Shown here in pieces: positions 48,541 to 59,877 of a stretch of DNA of 64,000 nucleotides. Origin of the DNA: Corbicula japonica (Eukaryota; Mollusca; Bivalvia; Venerida; Cyrenidae); NCBI GenBank assembly GCA_038501625.1, contig JAZAYU010000900.1:1-64000 (forward strand), read 5' to 3'. The notes beneath the pieces were generated by a model. It did no database searches. It saw only the letters and a list, made by a program, of their open reading frames with translations, and had not been told where the DNA came from. A program made the translations under genes and the position numbers. Each line of letters begins with the position of its first letter. Position 1 is the first letter of the stretch.

Positions 48541-50039
48541 TTTATGCAAGCATTACTGATAATCTCTGAATAAATTTCAAAATTTTCATTTTTCAGTCAA
48601 TTTGTTGCCATGGTAACTGAATTATAATATAATGTTGTTATACAATATTAACTTAGAAATACATGTATCAGTTTTTATGGATTATTCTACCAATATATTA
48701 TTTGTTTTTGAACAAGTGTTGCAAAATTTGTCTTTTAAACATTTAGAACCTTTACCCAACATAAACATGTAGTTAAGTTTTTTGTGTGCATAGTAGGTCA
48801 ACTATTGTCAACTATATCAATGTAAGTTATTTTATTATCAAACATTATCTACATCATGAAACTAAGTTCCCCCCTCCACAGTGCTTAGAAATATTTTGCA
48901 ACATTTAGTAAAACTGTCATGTCACAATTTGATAATACAAAATTTAATTTAATTTGTGCTCTTAGTTGTGTAGTTGTTGCTGTAATGACCTCATACCACT
49001 TTGAAGAAAATAATACAAAAATATTACCATGACAACTATAGAACTAGTACTAATTGTGTAACATATTACTCAGAAGGTCAAATGTTACGAATATGTACAT
49101 AATATTCAGGTAGTATTAACATGGTAACAATTATTGGGTACAACAACTTTCACCTAAATGGTTTTGTCACTTTTAATGAAGCTTTTGTCATTTTGTTAAC
49201 TGCATAGTTATAACAAAAATTATCTTTATTTTCAAAAAATCAACATTTCTGTGTATGGTTTATCAACAAACAGACCAGAAAGATAGATTGTACTTAAAAA
49301 CAATAACATGTTATCATTTAGGTGCCAGTTACCTGAAAAAATGTGTCAAATATGTTTGTTCAGTTCCGTTGCCATGGTAACCGAAATTGTAGTATTTCAT
49401 TTTGTAAAATAAGTTACTTGATTTATATATAAATACTATTCATGGGCAATAAACAGAGACTGAAATACTGTACTTCTTGTAGTTGTCACATAAATGCACC
49501 TATTTATTTGAACATATTTTGACAAAAATAGGCTTTTTCACACTCACGGTGGTTTCCTAAAAAATGCTGGTTTTCAGTTAAAATGAGTCGTTTTTGGAAA
49601 AAATTTGAATTTTTGTACTCCAAAGTCAACAAGGTACCTGAAAATGATAATAACTCATTTTGGCCAAAAATTGCATTTTGGACCATTTTTCCCAGAGAGT
49701 GCCACATATTTTTGCCAACACCGGCAGGGATTTCAGCAGGATTATACTAGGTTTTATTTAATGTCAGGGGATTTAGGTTTTCTAGCAATTATCGGTGTCT
49801 TATTTGCAAAGTGTACCAATTCGTTCATATGGTTCAACAGTAGGTCAGAGTAAAGAACCTATCAATTTATAGCTCAAAACTTGCTTGTCAGTTCTAAAAT
49901 GTGATCATATAAGGTTTTATTTTTGATAAATATTACATTATATTTGGTTGACTCCTTTGATTGATTCCTTTAACAAGTTCTTGCTTCATTGATGCTTTTC
50001 AGTTGATCAGTTATGATGAACTTATGATCGCAACTGTCC
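48541..50039. other. Interior of long-TIR element, no gene seen
   Basis: AT-rich with scattered CCATGGTAAC-type motifs (48609, 49373). The short frames at 49504-49853 on both strands show no recognisable protein. Confidence 0.4.
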
Positions 50040-50523
50040 GTACAGTCTGACATTGAAGTACTGCAACTTTGCGTACAGTCTTGTCACTTTCGGTTGCTGC
50101 ACAGAAAGACCATTTTCTAGGTGCTAATTCGTTCAATCACCGTTCAACGAATTTTGTGAGCGTTGGAAATGGTTTTTCTTTCACGGGAAGTCAAATATAT
50201 ACCTTTCCAATATATACATTATAAAATATGAGGTCACAAATGCAGATTTTCTCCACTCTTTTTCCCCATTTTGTACTGATCAAGTGTGATAAGAGTACAG
50301 ATTGCAATTTCACTAGCCGTTAGTTCAAGACTTCAAGATCACAGTAAGACTATTAATCAACGATGTACTTATTATAAAAATAATTTCTGCAAAAAACACG
50401 TTTAATTTGAATATATTTTACAAATAAAAAGCCGATGTCGCGTGTTTTTCTGTAAGCAACTATGTGATCATCGGCGTACAGATCAGCAACTTCCGTTTTG
50501 GTTAACTGTACGCTTAGACACTG
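50040..50523 (-). repeat. Right long terminal inverted repeat
   Basis: Inverse of 45368-45840. Ends GTACGCTTAGACACTG. Confidence 0.75.
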
Positions 50524-50887
50524 TGTGTATGGTAAACAATGATATTCAGAAAGACACTCAGTCTTATTATTTAAACTTTAACTTAAGTGCACTTTGGATA
50601 ACGGCGACCAGGAGTTAAAGGTTTTAGTGCGAGAATGTGGCATTTCATGCACCTTAATTAACTCACAACAGATTTAATCAAAGCGCTGAAAGCGTTGAAA
50701 GACTGGCGCGCTGGTTGAATCGAACATGCCCTGCACAGATATCATTACTGTAAACATAGGAAACTATGTGTGATTTTTTCGTTAAACTTTTGACAGTTAC
50801 TTTCATCAACATTAGCAAATAATTCAGTATATTCAGGGATTTCAATAGATGCAGGTACTTGTATTTTGATGCAAGGACATTAGGTAA

Positions 50888-50960
50888 TCTGGTTTAAACC
50901 TCCACTGACCGTTCCAAGGCGGTAACCCATATGGTTTCTCATTTTTGTTAATTGTTTGTT
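50888..50960 (+). mobile_element. SINE-like repeat, copy J (core only)
   Basis: CTGGTTTAAACCTCC, ACTGACCGTTCCAAGGCGGT and TTTTTGTTAATTG. The GTGGCA hairpin is deleted, as in copy L. Confidence 0.7.
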
Positions 50961-51146
50961 GTGTCAGAAAGAAAAATAAAACCATCCAATTGTTCAACAT
51001 GTAAATTTAAGTGTAACCAAAAAGTAACATAAGATCAAAGACAAGAGATTTTTCAGTCGTTCTGGTCACTAGAGAGTTACGAGCGTCAAAAGGATTTTGT
51101 TTGTTCCAGTGGAGATGAAAAACACAAAAACAGTTCTAAATGAAGA

Positions 51147-51349
51147 TGAAAAGGTGAAATATGCATATCAGGAATCGCCACATTCAGAAAAAACAGCCTC
51201 CCCACACAGTCAAGAAGAAGAGAGGGAGAGAGCATGGTTAATAAAATGATCAGTTTCAAAAGAGACACCACTAATAATTAACAAAATTGAGAACCCGAGG
51301 GGTTACCGCCTTGGAACGGTCAGTGGCAAATCAAATTGCCACTGGGGGT
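51147..51349 (-). mobile_element. SINE-like repeat, copy K
   Basis: Inverted copy with tail, GA-rich block, core and GCCACTGGGGG. It ends about 14 bp before the reading region of the DDE-like gene. Confidence 0.8.
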
Positions 51350-51388
51350 GAATGGACATAAAATGAAGCAGAAAAGAATGGTATCTAA

Positions 51389-52402
51389 AAAAAATATACA
51401 TTTTACATTAACGGTGAAAATAGGCAAGTGTGTAAACAGTTGTTCTGTTCAACTTTAGCACTGGGTACTTCATATGTAGACCATGCTTTGGAAAATAAGA
51501 ACCAAGGACACTTCAAAGGAACCGAAAGAAGGGGAAAACAAACACCGACCAACAAAATAAACCCAGAAAGAATAGATTTAGTTAAAGAGCACATGAACAC
51601 GTTCCCAAGAGTTTCCGGACATTATACAAGAAAGGATTTAAACCGGGATTATCTAGGCGCTAAGTTAAATATAATACAAATGTACGAACTCTATCAACAA
51701 AAATGTGAAGCTAGCAAATGTGAGCCTGTCAAATTATCAATGTATCGTAGAGTGTTCAACGAAGAGTTTAACATTTCCTTTCACGTCCCTAAGAAAGACC
51801 AGTGTAATGTATGTACACAGTATCATAATGCTGAAAATGAGGGCTCATTAACTGAAGATGCAAAGCAAAATTATATCCAGCATCAAGAACGAAAAAACAT
51901 AGCAAGAGAAGAGAAAGCTGCTGACAAAAGGCTATCAAAGCAGAATTCGAAAGTACATACATGTGCATTTGATCTCCAAGCTGTTTTATATACACCGTGT
52001 TCCCTTGTTAGCGTCATGTATTGCATGAGAAAGCTACGTGTTTATAACCTCTCAGTTTATGATTTAGGATATGGAAAGGGATCTTGCTACCTTTGGACAG
52101 AAACGAATGGCATGAGAGTATCTAGTGAAATAGCTACTTGCCTTAGACTGTACTTGTTACCCTCAGAGGTAGACCATGTTATCATGTATTCTGATGCATG
52201 TGCTGGACAAAATAAGAACCAGGTTGTTGCGCTGTCTCTGCTTCATGCTATTACACATATAGATCACTTAAAGATAATCGATCACAAATTCCTGGAAAGT
52301 GGCCATACTCACATGGAATGCGACAGCATCCACTCAGCGATAGAATTTCCCAAAAAGAACAATTTGTGTTTTCCAGATGAAATACTTGTACTTATGTATT
52401 GA
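51389..52402 (+). pseudogene. DDE-like transposase-derived ORF (5' truncated)
   Basis: The frame is open from a TAA at 51386-51388 to the stop at 52402. Upstream in the next frame (51363 on) the same protein seems to continue, joined by an A run one base short. Counting from the GTG codon at 51428, the protein has DQCNVC at 114-119 (a Cys pair). It also has a possible RNase H-fold triad: D172 in AFDLQ, D246 in MYSDACAGQNKN, and E287/D289 in FLESGHTHMECDSIHSAIE. This pattern occurs in a widespread but poorly named family of transposon-derived animal proteins. The C-terminus stops soon after the last motif, so it is probably shortened. It may be an inactive transposase remnant or a domesticated gene. 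Confidence 0.6.
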
Positions 52403-53031
52403 AGTCAAATGATTTTAATAATTTTAGACCTTTTAAGACTTGAAAATACACATGTAAATAAATTATTTCTTATGCCATAACCATCTATTTCTCAATATCA
52501 TGTTCTTATATGCCTTTAAATGCATATTAATGAAAACTTTGTCAGTGCCAGAAAGTACTATCATTTTATAGAATGTTTTTGACAGTCACAAAAACTGCAA
52601 TATGCATTGTTTTTACAAGCTATCAGTTTATAGCTTGTTCTGGCACAGAAATGCTAACATAAAATCAAGGGAATTTTGAATGCCAAAACAGGCTATATCT
52701 TCATAGAATGTTTCGGCACAGACTTTTCACTGCTAAAAGGGGAGTTTTGCAATACCAGAACAATTTGATCATATTTTACCTTATTTTTAGAAAATAAAGA
52801 TAAAATGCATGTATCCTATAAAAAATAAAGGAAATCTTTATAAAACTTCTGTGTCGCTCTTTGAACAAAACCATTATTAAATTACTGAAGATAAAATTGG
52901 TCCTCCTGTAAAATTTCAAAACGTGGAGATAGCAGGTTCTGGCACTAATACCTCGATATTAGTGCTGCGAGACTTATCAGCAAAATTGTGTGCATAGATG
53001 CACAAACTGATCTGGGCCTGCACAGGTTGGA
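52403..53031. other. Intergenic, no gene seen
   Basis: AT-rich 3' flank of the DDE-like ORF. Confidence 0.45.
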
Positions 53032-54350
53032 AACAAGAGGGCCATGATGGCCCTGAATCGCTCACCTGAGTATGAAACTCAAGTTTTTATCCAGAAACTG
53101 AATTTTTATTTTTAGCAACAGTGACCTTGCCCTTGATTACAGACACGTGGGTAGCAATCCCAATTTGTCTCTTGATATAAGCTACCAATATACCAAGTTT
53201 GGAGTCAATATATCAAAGCAACCACAAGTTATTAAGTAGAAACTGAATTTCTTTTTTTAGCAACAGTGACCAAAACCTTGATCGCAGACACCTGGGTAGC
53301 AATCCCAAGCTGCCTCTTGATATAAGCTACTCATACACCAAGTGTGGAGTCAAAAAACCAAAGTAAACTAAAGTTATTAAGTGGAAACTGAATTTCTATT
53401 TTTAGCAACAGTGACCTTGACCTTGATCAAAGACAAGTAGGTAGCATTCCCAAGCTGCCTCTTAATTTAAGCTACCCACACACCAAGTTTGGAGTCAATT
53501 TGCCAAAACAAACTCAAGCAATTAAGTAAAAACTGAATTTCTATTTTTAGCAACAGTGACCTTGATCTTGATCACAGACACCTGGGTAGCAATCCCAAGC
53601 TGCCTCTAGACATAAGCTATCCAAACACCAAGTTTGGAGTCAATAGTCCAAAGCAAACTCAAATAATCAAGTGGAAACTGAATTTCTATTTTTAGTAACA
53701 GTGACCTTGACCTTAATCACAGACACCTGGGAAGCTACCCTTAACTGCCTGTTGATATAAGCTACCCATACATCAAGTTTGGAGTCAATCGGCCAAAGCA
53801 AACTCAAGTTATTGAGCAAAAACTGAATTTCTACTTTAAGCGAAAGTGACCTTGACCTTGATCACAGACAACTGGGTAGCAACCCTAAGCTGCCTTTTGA
53901 TATAAGCTACCTATACACCAAGTTTGGAGTCAATAGGCCTAAGCAAACTCAAGTAATTGAGCAAAGACTGAATTTCTCTTTTTAGCGAAAGTGACCTTGA
54001 CCTTGATCACAGACACCTGGGTAGCAACCCCAAGCTGCCCTTTGATATAAGCTACATATACACCAAGTTTGGAGTCAATAGGCCTAAGCAAACTCAAGTA
54101 ATTGAGACTGAATTTCTATTTTTAGCAACAGTGACCTTGACCTTGACCCTGTGGTAATGATTTGAACAACTTTTGTAGGTATCAGTGCCAGGATGCTTCA
54201 GGACAAATTTTGTAAAAAAATCTATCCAGTGGTTTCAGAGGAGATGTTGTTTAAAGGAAATTGTTGACGGATGACGGACGACGGACGCCGGACGACGGAT
54301 GAAGACCGGTCACAATAGCTCACCATGAGCCTAAGGCTCAGGTGAGCTAA
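53032..54350 (+). mobile_element. Repeat element with eight ~145-bp TGACCTTGACCTTG units, copy 2
   Basis: It begins AACAAGAGGGCCATGATGG and GCTCACCTGAG. It ends with a hairpin (GAGCCTAAGGCTC), then AGGTGAGCTAA. GCTCACCTGAG and CTCAGGTGAGC are inverted ends. Between them lie eight units of about 145 bp with the core TTTTTAGCAACAGTGACC, then ACACCTGGGTAGCAA, AAGCTGCCTCTTGATATAAG and CCAAGTTTGGAGTCAATA. The terminus ends in GACGGACGACGGACGCCGG. The 3' hairpin followed by CTAA resembles a Helitron end, but no 5' TC start was seen. Confidence 0.8.
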
Positions 54351-55957
54351 AAAAATGAATGTTCTGGAATACAAAGTTTCTCAAGGCGTGACTCACCTGT
54401 ACATTAAAGGAGTATGATACAATAGTTTACGCGCATATTTCTGCGCAAGCGCTAATATTATCGACAAATTGTTTCAACAGTTCAGTTTTTCATCCAAATC
54501 ATTAATTGAATGTTACTTTCATGTGAAAATGACTGATGTTAATTTTGATACTCTTGAATTTTTAACCAAAAAGAAAATACTTTCATGTCAAATATCTAAG
54601 AAAATTGCAGCATCCGGTTTGAATTTGTGTCATATAAAACATATAACTTGCTGTCTCTCGTGGTGGGTTAGGTGGATTGTCTCAGCTGTTTGGTGAGAAA
54701 CTTGACATAGGCAAACCTAGATTATAACATCTCTTAAATCTGTTGTTCAGAAATAATTGTATAATTACTTAATGGATCATAAGATTTATGGATTGTTGTA
54801 TGATTTTCATTCATTATCAGATATAGGTGTTTTTTCGATATGTATGGAAACTTTGGCAACACTTAGGGCTGCATTTGTGGGAATTGTGTGAAAGAAATGT
54901 GGTAACTGTAATGTAATTCTTGATAAATAAATAGTTATTTCTTTCAAAATATGAAATTAGTTTTGATGAGCATGTTATAAAACTATTTATACATGTTATG
55001 ATGGATATTTGTAGAATTGCATCAAAATTAGAGATATTTTTTACTTATATGACCAACTTTGAAGGAATATAGTAAAATTTTAAGCCTGGAAGCCCCTGTT
55101 TTTTTTTGTTTTTGTTTTGTTTAGAAATATATACTGTGTCATTTTATGGAGTTTAAAAAAAATCTGTCCGTTACAAAAAAAGATATATAGGTTTTTTTCC
55201 TGTCAGGGACTGAATTTTCTCCCTTTTTTGTTGGATATTTTGGTCATTTTCAAAGTTTTTTCTTCAAATATACAAAAACATCTCACATAATTCCATCCAA
55301 AACCATACATACACATAATACCAAACAAAAACATGCATAGATATAAGGTGTTGATTAGGAATTCCAGATGTAACAATCATTTAAAAAATATATGTGCGTT
55401 TTCTCAAAATCCCTTCAAAATGGCCGTATAGAGGGGTCTAATAATTAGCGATTACTCAAAAACAAGCGTGGAAAGCTATATTTTTCTTTATATCATTTTG
55501 TATGTGAAGGACTTTTCTTTAATTGTGCAAAGTTTTAAAAAATTCTGTCCGTTAGAACTTATTGTGATATACTCCTTTAAAGGAATTTTCACTTGTGTAT
55601 CTGTGAATATTGTTTTAAATAAAGGAAACAACAAATACATGTACAGTCAATTCATTAAATGACATACGTCTTTGATTCCCCAACTAGTTTCCCTTAACGG
55701 GGGATATAGCTGTCTACAAGACTGCTCCTTTGCTTGTTACTGGTATATGTATGTTACATGTTGATGCTAAACCATATACGAACACATTCCAGTAGTTGAT
55801 GTTACTTTCTTTCAGGCATGTTTAGTAACAGTTACAAATGCCTGCTTTCATTCATACCATTAAAGTGTGTTGGTTTGACTTGTGCCTCGTGATCTACTTG
55901 TGGGATTTTTTTTGTATTATACTGAACACTTTAACAGAGTCTTTGTTGTGTTTTCAG
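54351..55957. other. Intergenic or intronic, no gene seen
   Basis: AT-rich with T runs. If the exon at 55958 belongs to a longer plus-strand gene, its upstream exons were not recognised here. Confidence 0.4.
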
Positions 55958-56196
55958 ATTCCCAAGTTCTCATATGCGACTTTCATAGAAACCAGGCTTG
56001 GGAACGCTGGACCAGCAAAAAGGAGAATTCAGTGGAAGACAAGGATCAGATCCCAACATTGCTGAGAAAAGTTGCCTTGGCCAAGGATGAAGATGCTTTT
56101 CATCAACAGGTCCAAGCCTTGACAGCTTCAAAGGTTTGGCAGTCCAACCAGAAGCTTCAAAAGTATTTCAATCGTGTTTGGTATCCTCATCATAAA
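55958..56196 (+). CDS. Exon of MULE/ZSWIM-type transposase-derived protein
   Basis: Acceptor GTTGTGTTTTCAG, then two bases completing a codon. It encodes SQVLICDFHRNQAWERWTSK, LLRKVALAKDEDAFHQQV, then WQSNQKLQKYFNRVWYPHHK, and ends at AAA followed by GTATAG, either a weak donor or a TAG stop two codons on. The CDFHRxQAWERW and KLQKYFNRVW motifs match my recollection of the segment linking the transposase core and SWIM finger in MULE-derived proteins common in bivalves. The zinc finger itself is not in this exon. No companion exons are assigned, so it may be an isolated fragment. Confidence 0.55.
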
Positions 56197-56889
56197 GTAT
56201 AGTGAATTATTACTGCCATTTGAAATTAATACTTTTAACATCAGATGTGTTACTTATAGTAACTATTTTTGTGTTTAAACTGCAAGTGAAGCAAGAAATG
56301 AAGTCCGCAAAGTGGACAGCTCCCTAAAATGTAAAAAGATAGAAGGAAATGATATAAACCAAACAAGCGGCAAGAGGGACATGACACATGTTTAAGCGGT
56401 CATTACAGAAAAATTTGCTCGGCACTTAGACTGGTATGCATTCTTGAGAACAGTGGAGCTGTGAGAGGCATGTTTAATTGTGTAAATTGACTGACTAGAA
56501 ATAAGAAATATCTGTCACATGTTTTTAGCTCACCATTGCTGACGGTAAGCTAATTTGATGAACAATTGTCTGTGCACATCTATCTGTTATTCACAGTCTG
56601 TCAATATTAACCTGGTGAACACTCTAGCATGAGAATGACATAAGACTTGCAAAACAGCCACATGAAAGTACATATCATCAAACCACCAATATTTGTGACT
56701 TCGTCATTATTCCTGCCCCTTGTTGTGCAAATTGTGAGTGAAATATTTCCACAGCAAATCCAATAGTCAAAATGCTTAAAAAGATGCACTTGTTGAAAAT
56801 GATTAATCACGCTTCTTCATTTATTTTTTTTAAAACCTGCACATTAAGGTTGACAAATGATCCTTACAACATTGTCGAGTTGATGGGTG

Positions 56890-57145
56890 ATTTGGAGTTA
56901 AATCACCAAGACAACTTGTACTTGTTTGTTCATAAGAGAACCTGCTGGGTCAAGTGTGAGGTTAGTGCACCCTAGAACCTGGTTTAAACCTCCACTGACC
57001 GTTCCAAGGCGGTAACCCCTATGGTTTCTCATTTTTTGTTAATTGTTGTGTCATTATTAAATCATGCTCTCTTTTCCCCTCTACGTTTTGGCTCTGTGGC
57101 TTTGTTTTCTGAATGTTGCTATTCCTGTTATGCACATTTCACTTC
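56890..57145 (+). mobile_element. SINE-like repeat, copy L
   Basis: TTTGGAGTTAAATCACCAAG, TTGTACTTG, CACCCTAGAACCTGG, core without the GTGGCA hairpin, CT-rich block and a degraded tail (TGTTATGCACATTTCAC). Confidence 0.75.
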
Positions 57146-58575
57146 TTTACCAAATATTGAGTAGTAAATTTGGATATTAATTACAAGCTGTATGTTTTCC
57201 TTATAAAATTTTTAAGTCTTTTTGTGCAGTATGAATTAGCTTCTACTATTTACATTTACAGAGGTGGAGCAAGGCATTCGGGAATGGTTCTATTGATATA
57301 GTTGCTGGTTCGAACAATTGACTTGAATCACAGCACAAAATCTTTAAGAGCAGTTTCTAACATCAGAAGGCAAATAACAGCGTCCTAAGCATGCTGAAAG
57401 CAGTGTTATCGCAGTGTTTCATACATGCATATGAAATGAATGCCAGGTAATAAAGTACCACAAATAAGTACGGTACAATAATACAAAGAAATAAAAAAAA
57501 GTGTTCGATTCGAAGTAGATTCATTTCAGAGATAATGTGCGGAGTAAATTGAATTGCTTTATCGGCTGTCAAACACGGACACGAACGGACTTCGTCCATA
57601 GTGCAATTATATATTTTTATTTGATTTTCGGGATTATTGAATCCCGAATATTCAATGCTGAATCGGAAAGTAGAGTTCTGCACAGAAAGTACAACTCCGC
57701 TCAACCTGGGGCTGAGGGCGTTTACAGTGTTGCCCTTTCCATTACTGTCAAAGAACAGTCTTAATACAATCGAAATTGATATGTTCTATCTTTAGATGTA
57801 TTTTGTGCTTCAGGAATATCATCTTACCACAAAAAATTATTTGTTCAAAAATATTACTTTCAAACATGCAAATTTAAATAGCCCCAGAAAATGACAATGA
57901 TTTTTAAATCTGCCAATATTTCGTTAAGTGTTAGACAGTGATGCTCAATACGAAAAGCGCATTGACATTTAGTGGTGTCTAACCGCCTCGAGTATGACCT
58001 GAACAAAAACGGTGACGTATGGAAAAAAGCTTCTCACAGGAATGATCACTTCTGTTGTTTTTGTTTTCTAAAAACAGCGATCACGTATGCAAAGTCCCTT
58101 ATGACTTCACCCGGACGGATCCGAAAAATGGCAATAGCAAGATGAAAATCGAAAGGATTCATTTTTAAATCCGCTTCGATCGTCTAAATTGCAAGTGTCA
58201 CAATGCGTGACTTGTTAATTCGTGCAATATGTTTTTCATGTTGTGATATATGTTTATAAATATATATTGATAAATGTTGATAAACCAGTGTATGTAAACC
58301 TTCCACAGCCAGCAATAAATCAGGAAAATCGTGTTGTTGGTAGTCACAACGACCCAAATTTACCTAGTGTTCTACAAACACATACTGTGTAAACATCTCC
58401 GGTCTTGACCCAGAAAGTAACATCATAAAATACTTGTGACTTTCACGATGGTAATACGCCTATAGTAACGAAGCATTAATTGTATCGTCAATTTGAAACA
58501 AAAGGATGAAGGTGCCCATGGTAATTGCCATGTTTACGTTACTCAAATTGAGTAAAAAAACAAGTATTTTATTAT
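57146..58575. other. Intergenic, no gene seen
   Basis: AT-rich. The 113-codon minus-strand frame at 57363-57704 has a hydrophobic stretch but no family resemblance or splice context and is not annotated. Confidence 0.4.
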
Positions 58576-59827
58576 AACAAGAGGGCCATGATGGCCCTGA
58601 ATCGCTCACCTGAGTATAAAACTCAAGTTATTAACCAGAAACTGAATTTTTATTTTTAGCAACAGTGACCTTGACCTTGATCACAGACACCTGGGTAGCA
58701 ATCCCAATTTGTCTCTTGTTATAAGCTACCCATATACCAAGTTTGGAGTCAATATGCCAAAGCAAACTCGAGTTATTAAGTGGAAACTGAATTTCTATTT
58801 TTAGCAACAGTGACCTTAACCTTGATCAGAGACACCTGGGTAGCAATCCCAAGCTGCCTCTTGATATAAGCTACTCATACACCAAGTGCGGATTCAAAAA
58901 ACCAAAGCAAACTCAAGTTATCAAGTGGAAACTGAATTTCTATTTTTAGCAACGGTGACCTTGACCTTGATCACAGACACCTGAGTAGCAACCCCAAGCT
59001 GCCTCTAGATAAAAGCTATCCATTTACCAAGTTTGGAGTCAATAGGCCAAAGCAATCTCAAGTAATTAAGTAGAAACTGAATTTCTATTTTTAGTAACAG
59101 TGACCTTGACCTTAATCACAGACACCTGGGTAGCAACCCCAAGCTGCCATTTGATAAAAGCTACCCATACATCAAGTTTGGAGTCAATATGCCAAAGCAA
59201 ACTCAAGTTATTTAGCAGAAACTGAATTTCTATTTTTAGCAACAGTGACCTTGACCTTGATCACGGACACCTGGGTAGCAACCTCAAGCTGCCTTTTGAT
59301 ATAAACTACCCATAAACCAAGTTTGGAGTCAATAGGCCTAAGCAAACTCAAGTAATTGAGCAAAGACTGAATTTCTTTTTTTAGCAACAGTGACCTTGAC
59401 CTTGATCACAGACACCTGGGTAGCAACCCCAAGCTGCCTTTTTATATAAGCTACCCATACACCAAGTTTGGAGTCGATAGGCCTAAGCAAACTCAAGTAA
59501 TTGAGCAAAGACTGAATTTCTATTTTTAGCAACAGTAACCTTGACCTTGATCAATGACACCTGGGTAGCAACCCCAAGCTGCCTTTTGATATAAGCTACC
59601 CATACACCAAGTTTGGTGTCAATAGGCTTAAGCAAACAAGTAATTGAGCAGACTGAATTTCTATTTTTAGCAGCAGTGACCTTGACCTTGACCCTGTGGT
59701 CATGATTTGAACAACTTTTATAGACATCAGTGCCAGGATGTTTAAAGGAAATTGTTGACGGACGACGGACGCCGGACAAAGACGGGTCACAATAGCTCAC
59801 CATGAGCCTATGGCTGAGGTGAGCTAA
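58576..59827 (+). mobile_element. Repeat element with eight ~145-bp TGACCTTGACCTTG units, copy 3
   Basis: Same architecture as 53032-54350: AACAAGAGGGCCATGATGG start, GCTCACCTGAG, eight units, GACGGACGACGGACGCCGG, a GAGCCTATGGCTG hairpin with one mismatch, and AGGTGAGCTAA. Six of its eight units keep TGACCTTGACCTT intact. Confidence 0.8.
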
Positions 59828-59877
59828 AAATAAACGAACTTGATCATTTTGCACTTGTTGTTTGTTTATTCATCAAC

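Larger units (their letters stand above)
45368..50523. mobile_element. 5.16-kb element with ~480-bp terminal inverted repeats
   Basis: The left end CAGTGTCTAAGCGTACAGT is matched at the right end by its inverse. The first 80 bp or so are nearly identical on both sides (GGAAGTTGCTGATCTGTACG, CCGATGATCACATAGTTGC). Similarity then continues with gaps to about 45840 and 50040. The interior carries a TGACGTCA site, an ETS/YY1-like cluster, short spliced exons and AT-rich sequence, but no transposase I can recognise. CAGTG ends are common in hAT elements, but repeats this long are unusual for them. Flanks share only TGTAT with an offset, so no clean target duplication was found. Classification is open. 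Confidence 0.72.

Noticed and set aside
51389..52402. DDE-like ORF as an integrated virus gene
   Set aside because: The motifs fit a transposon-derived animal protein family; no viral hallmark genes are nearby.
57363..57704. 113-codon minus-strand frame with a hydrophobic stretch
   Set aside because: No start context, splice sites or family resemblance; composition fits chance in AT-rich DNA.
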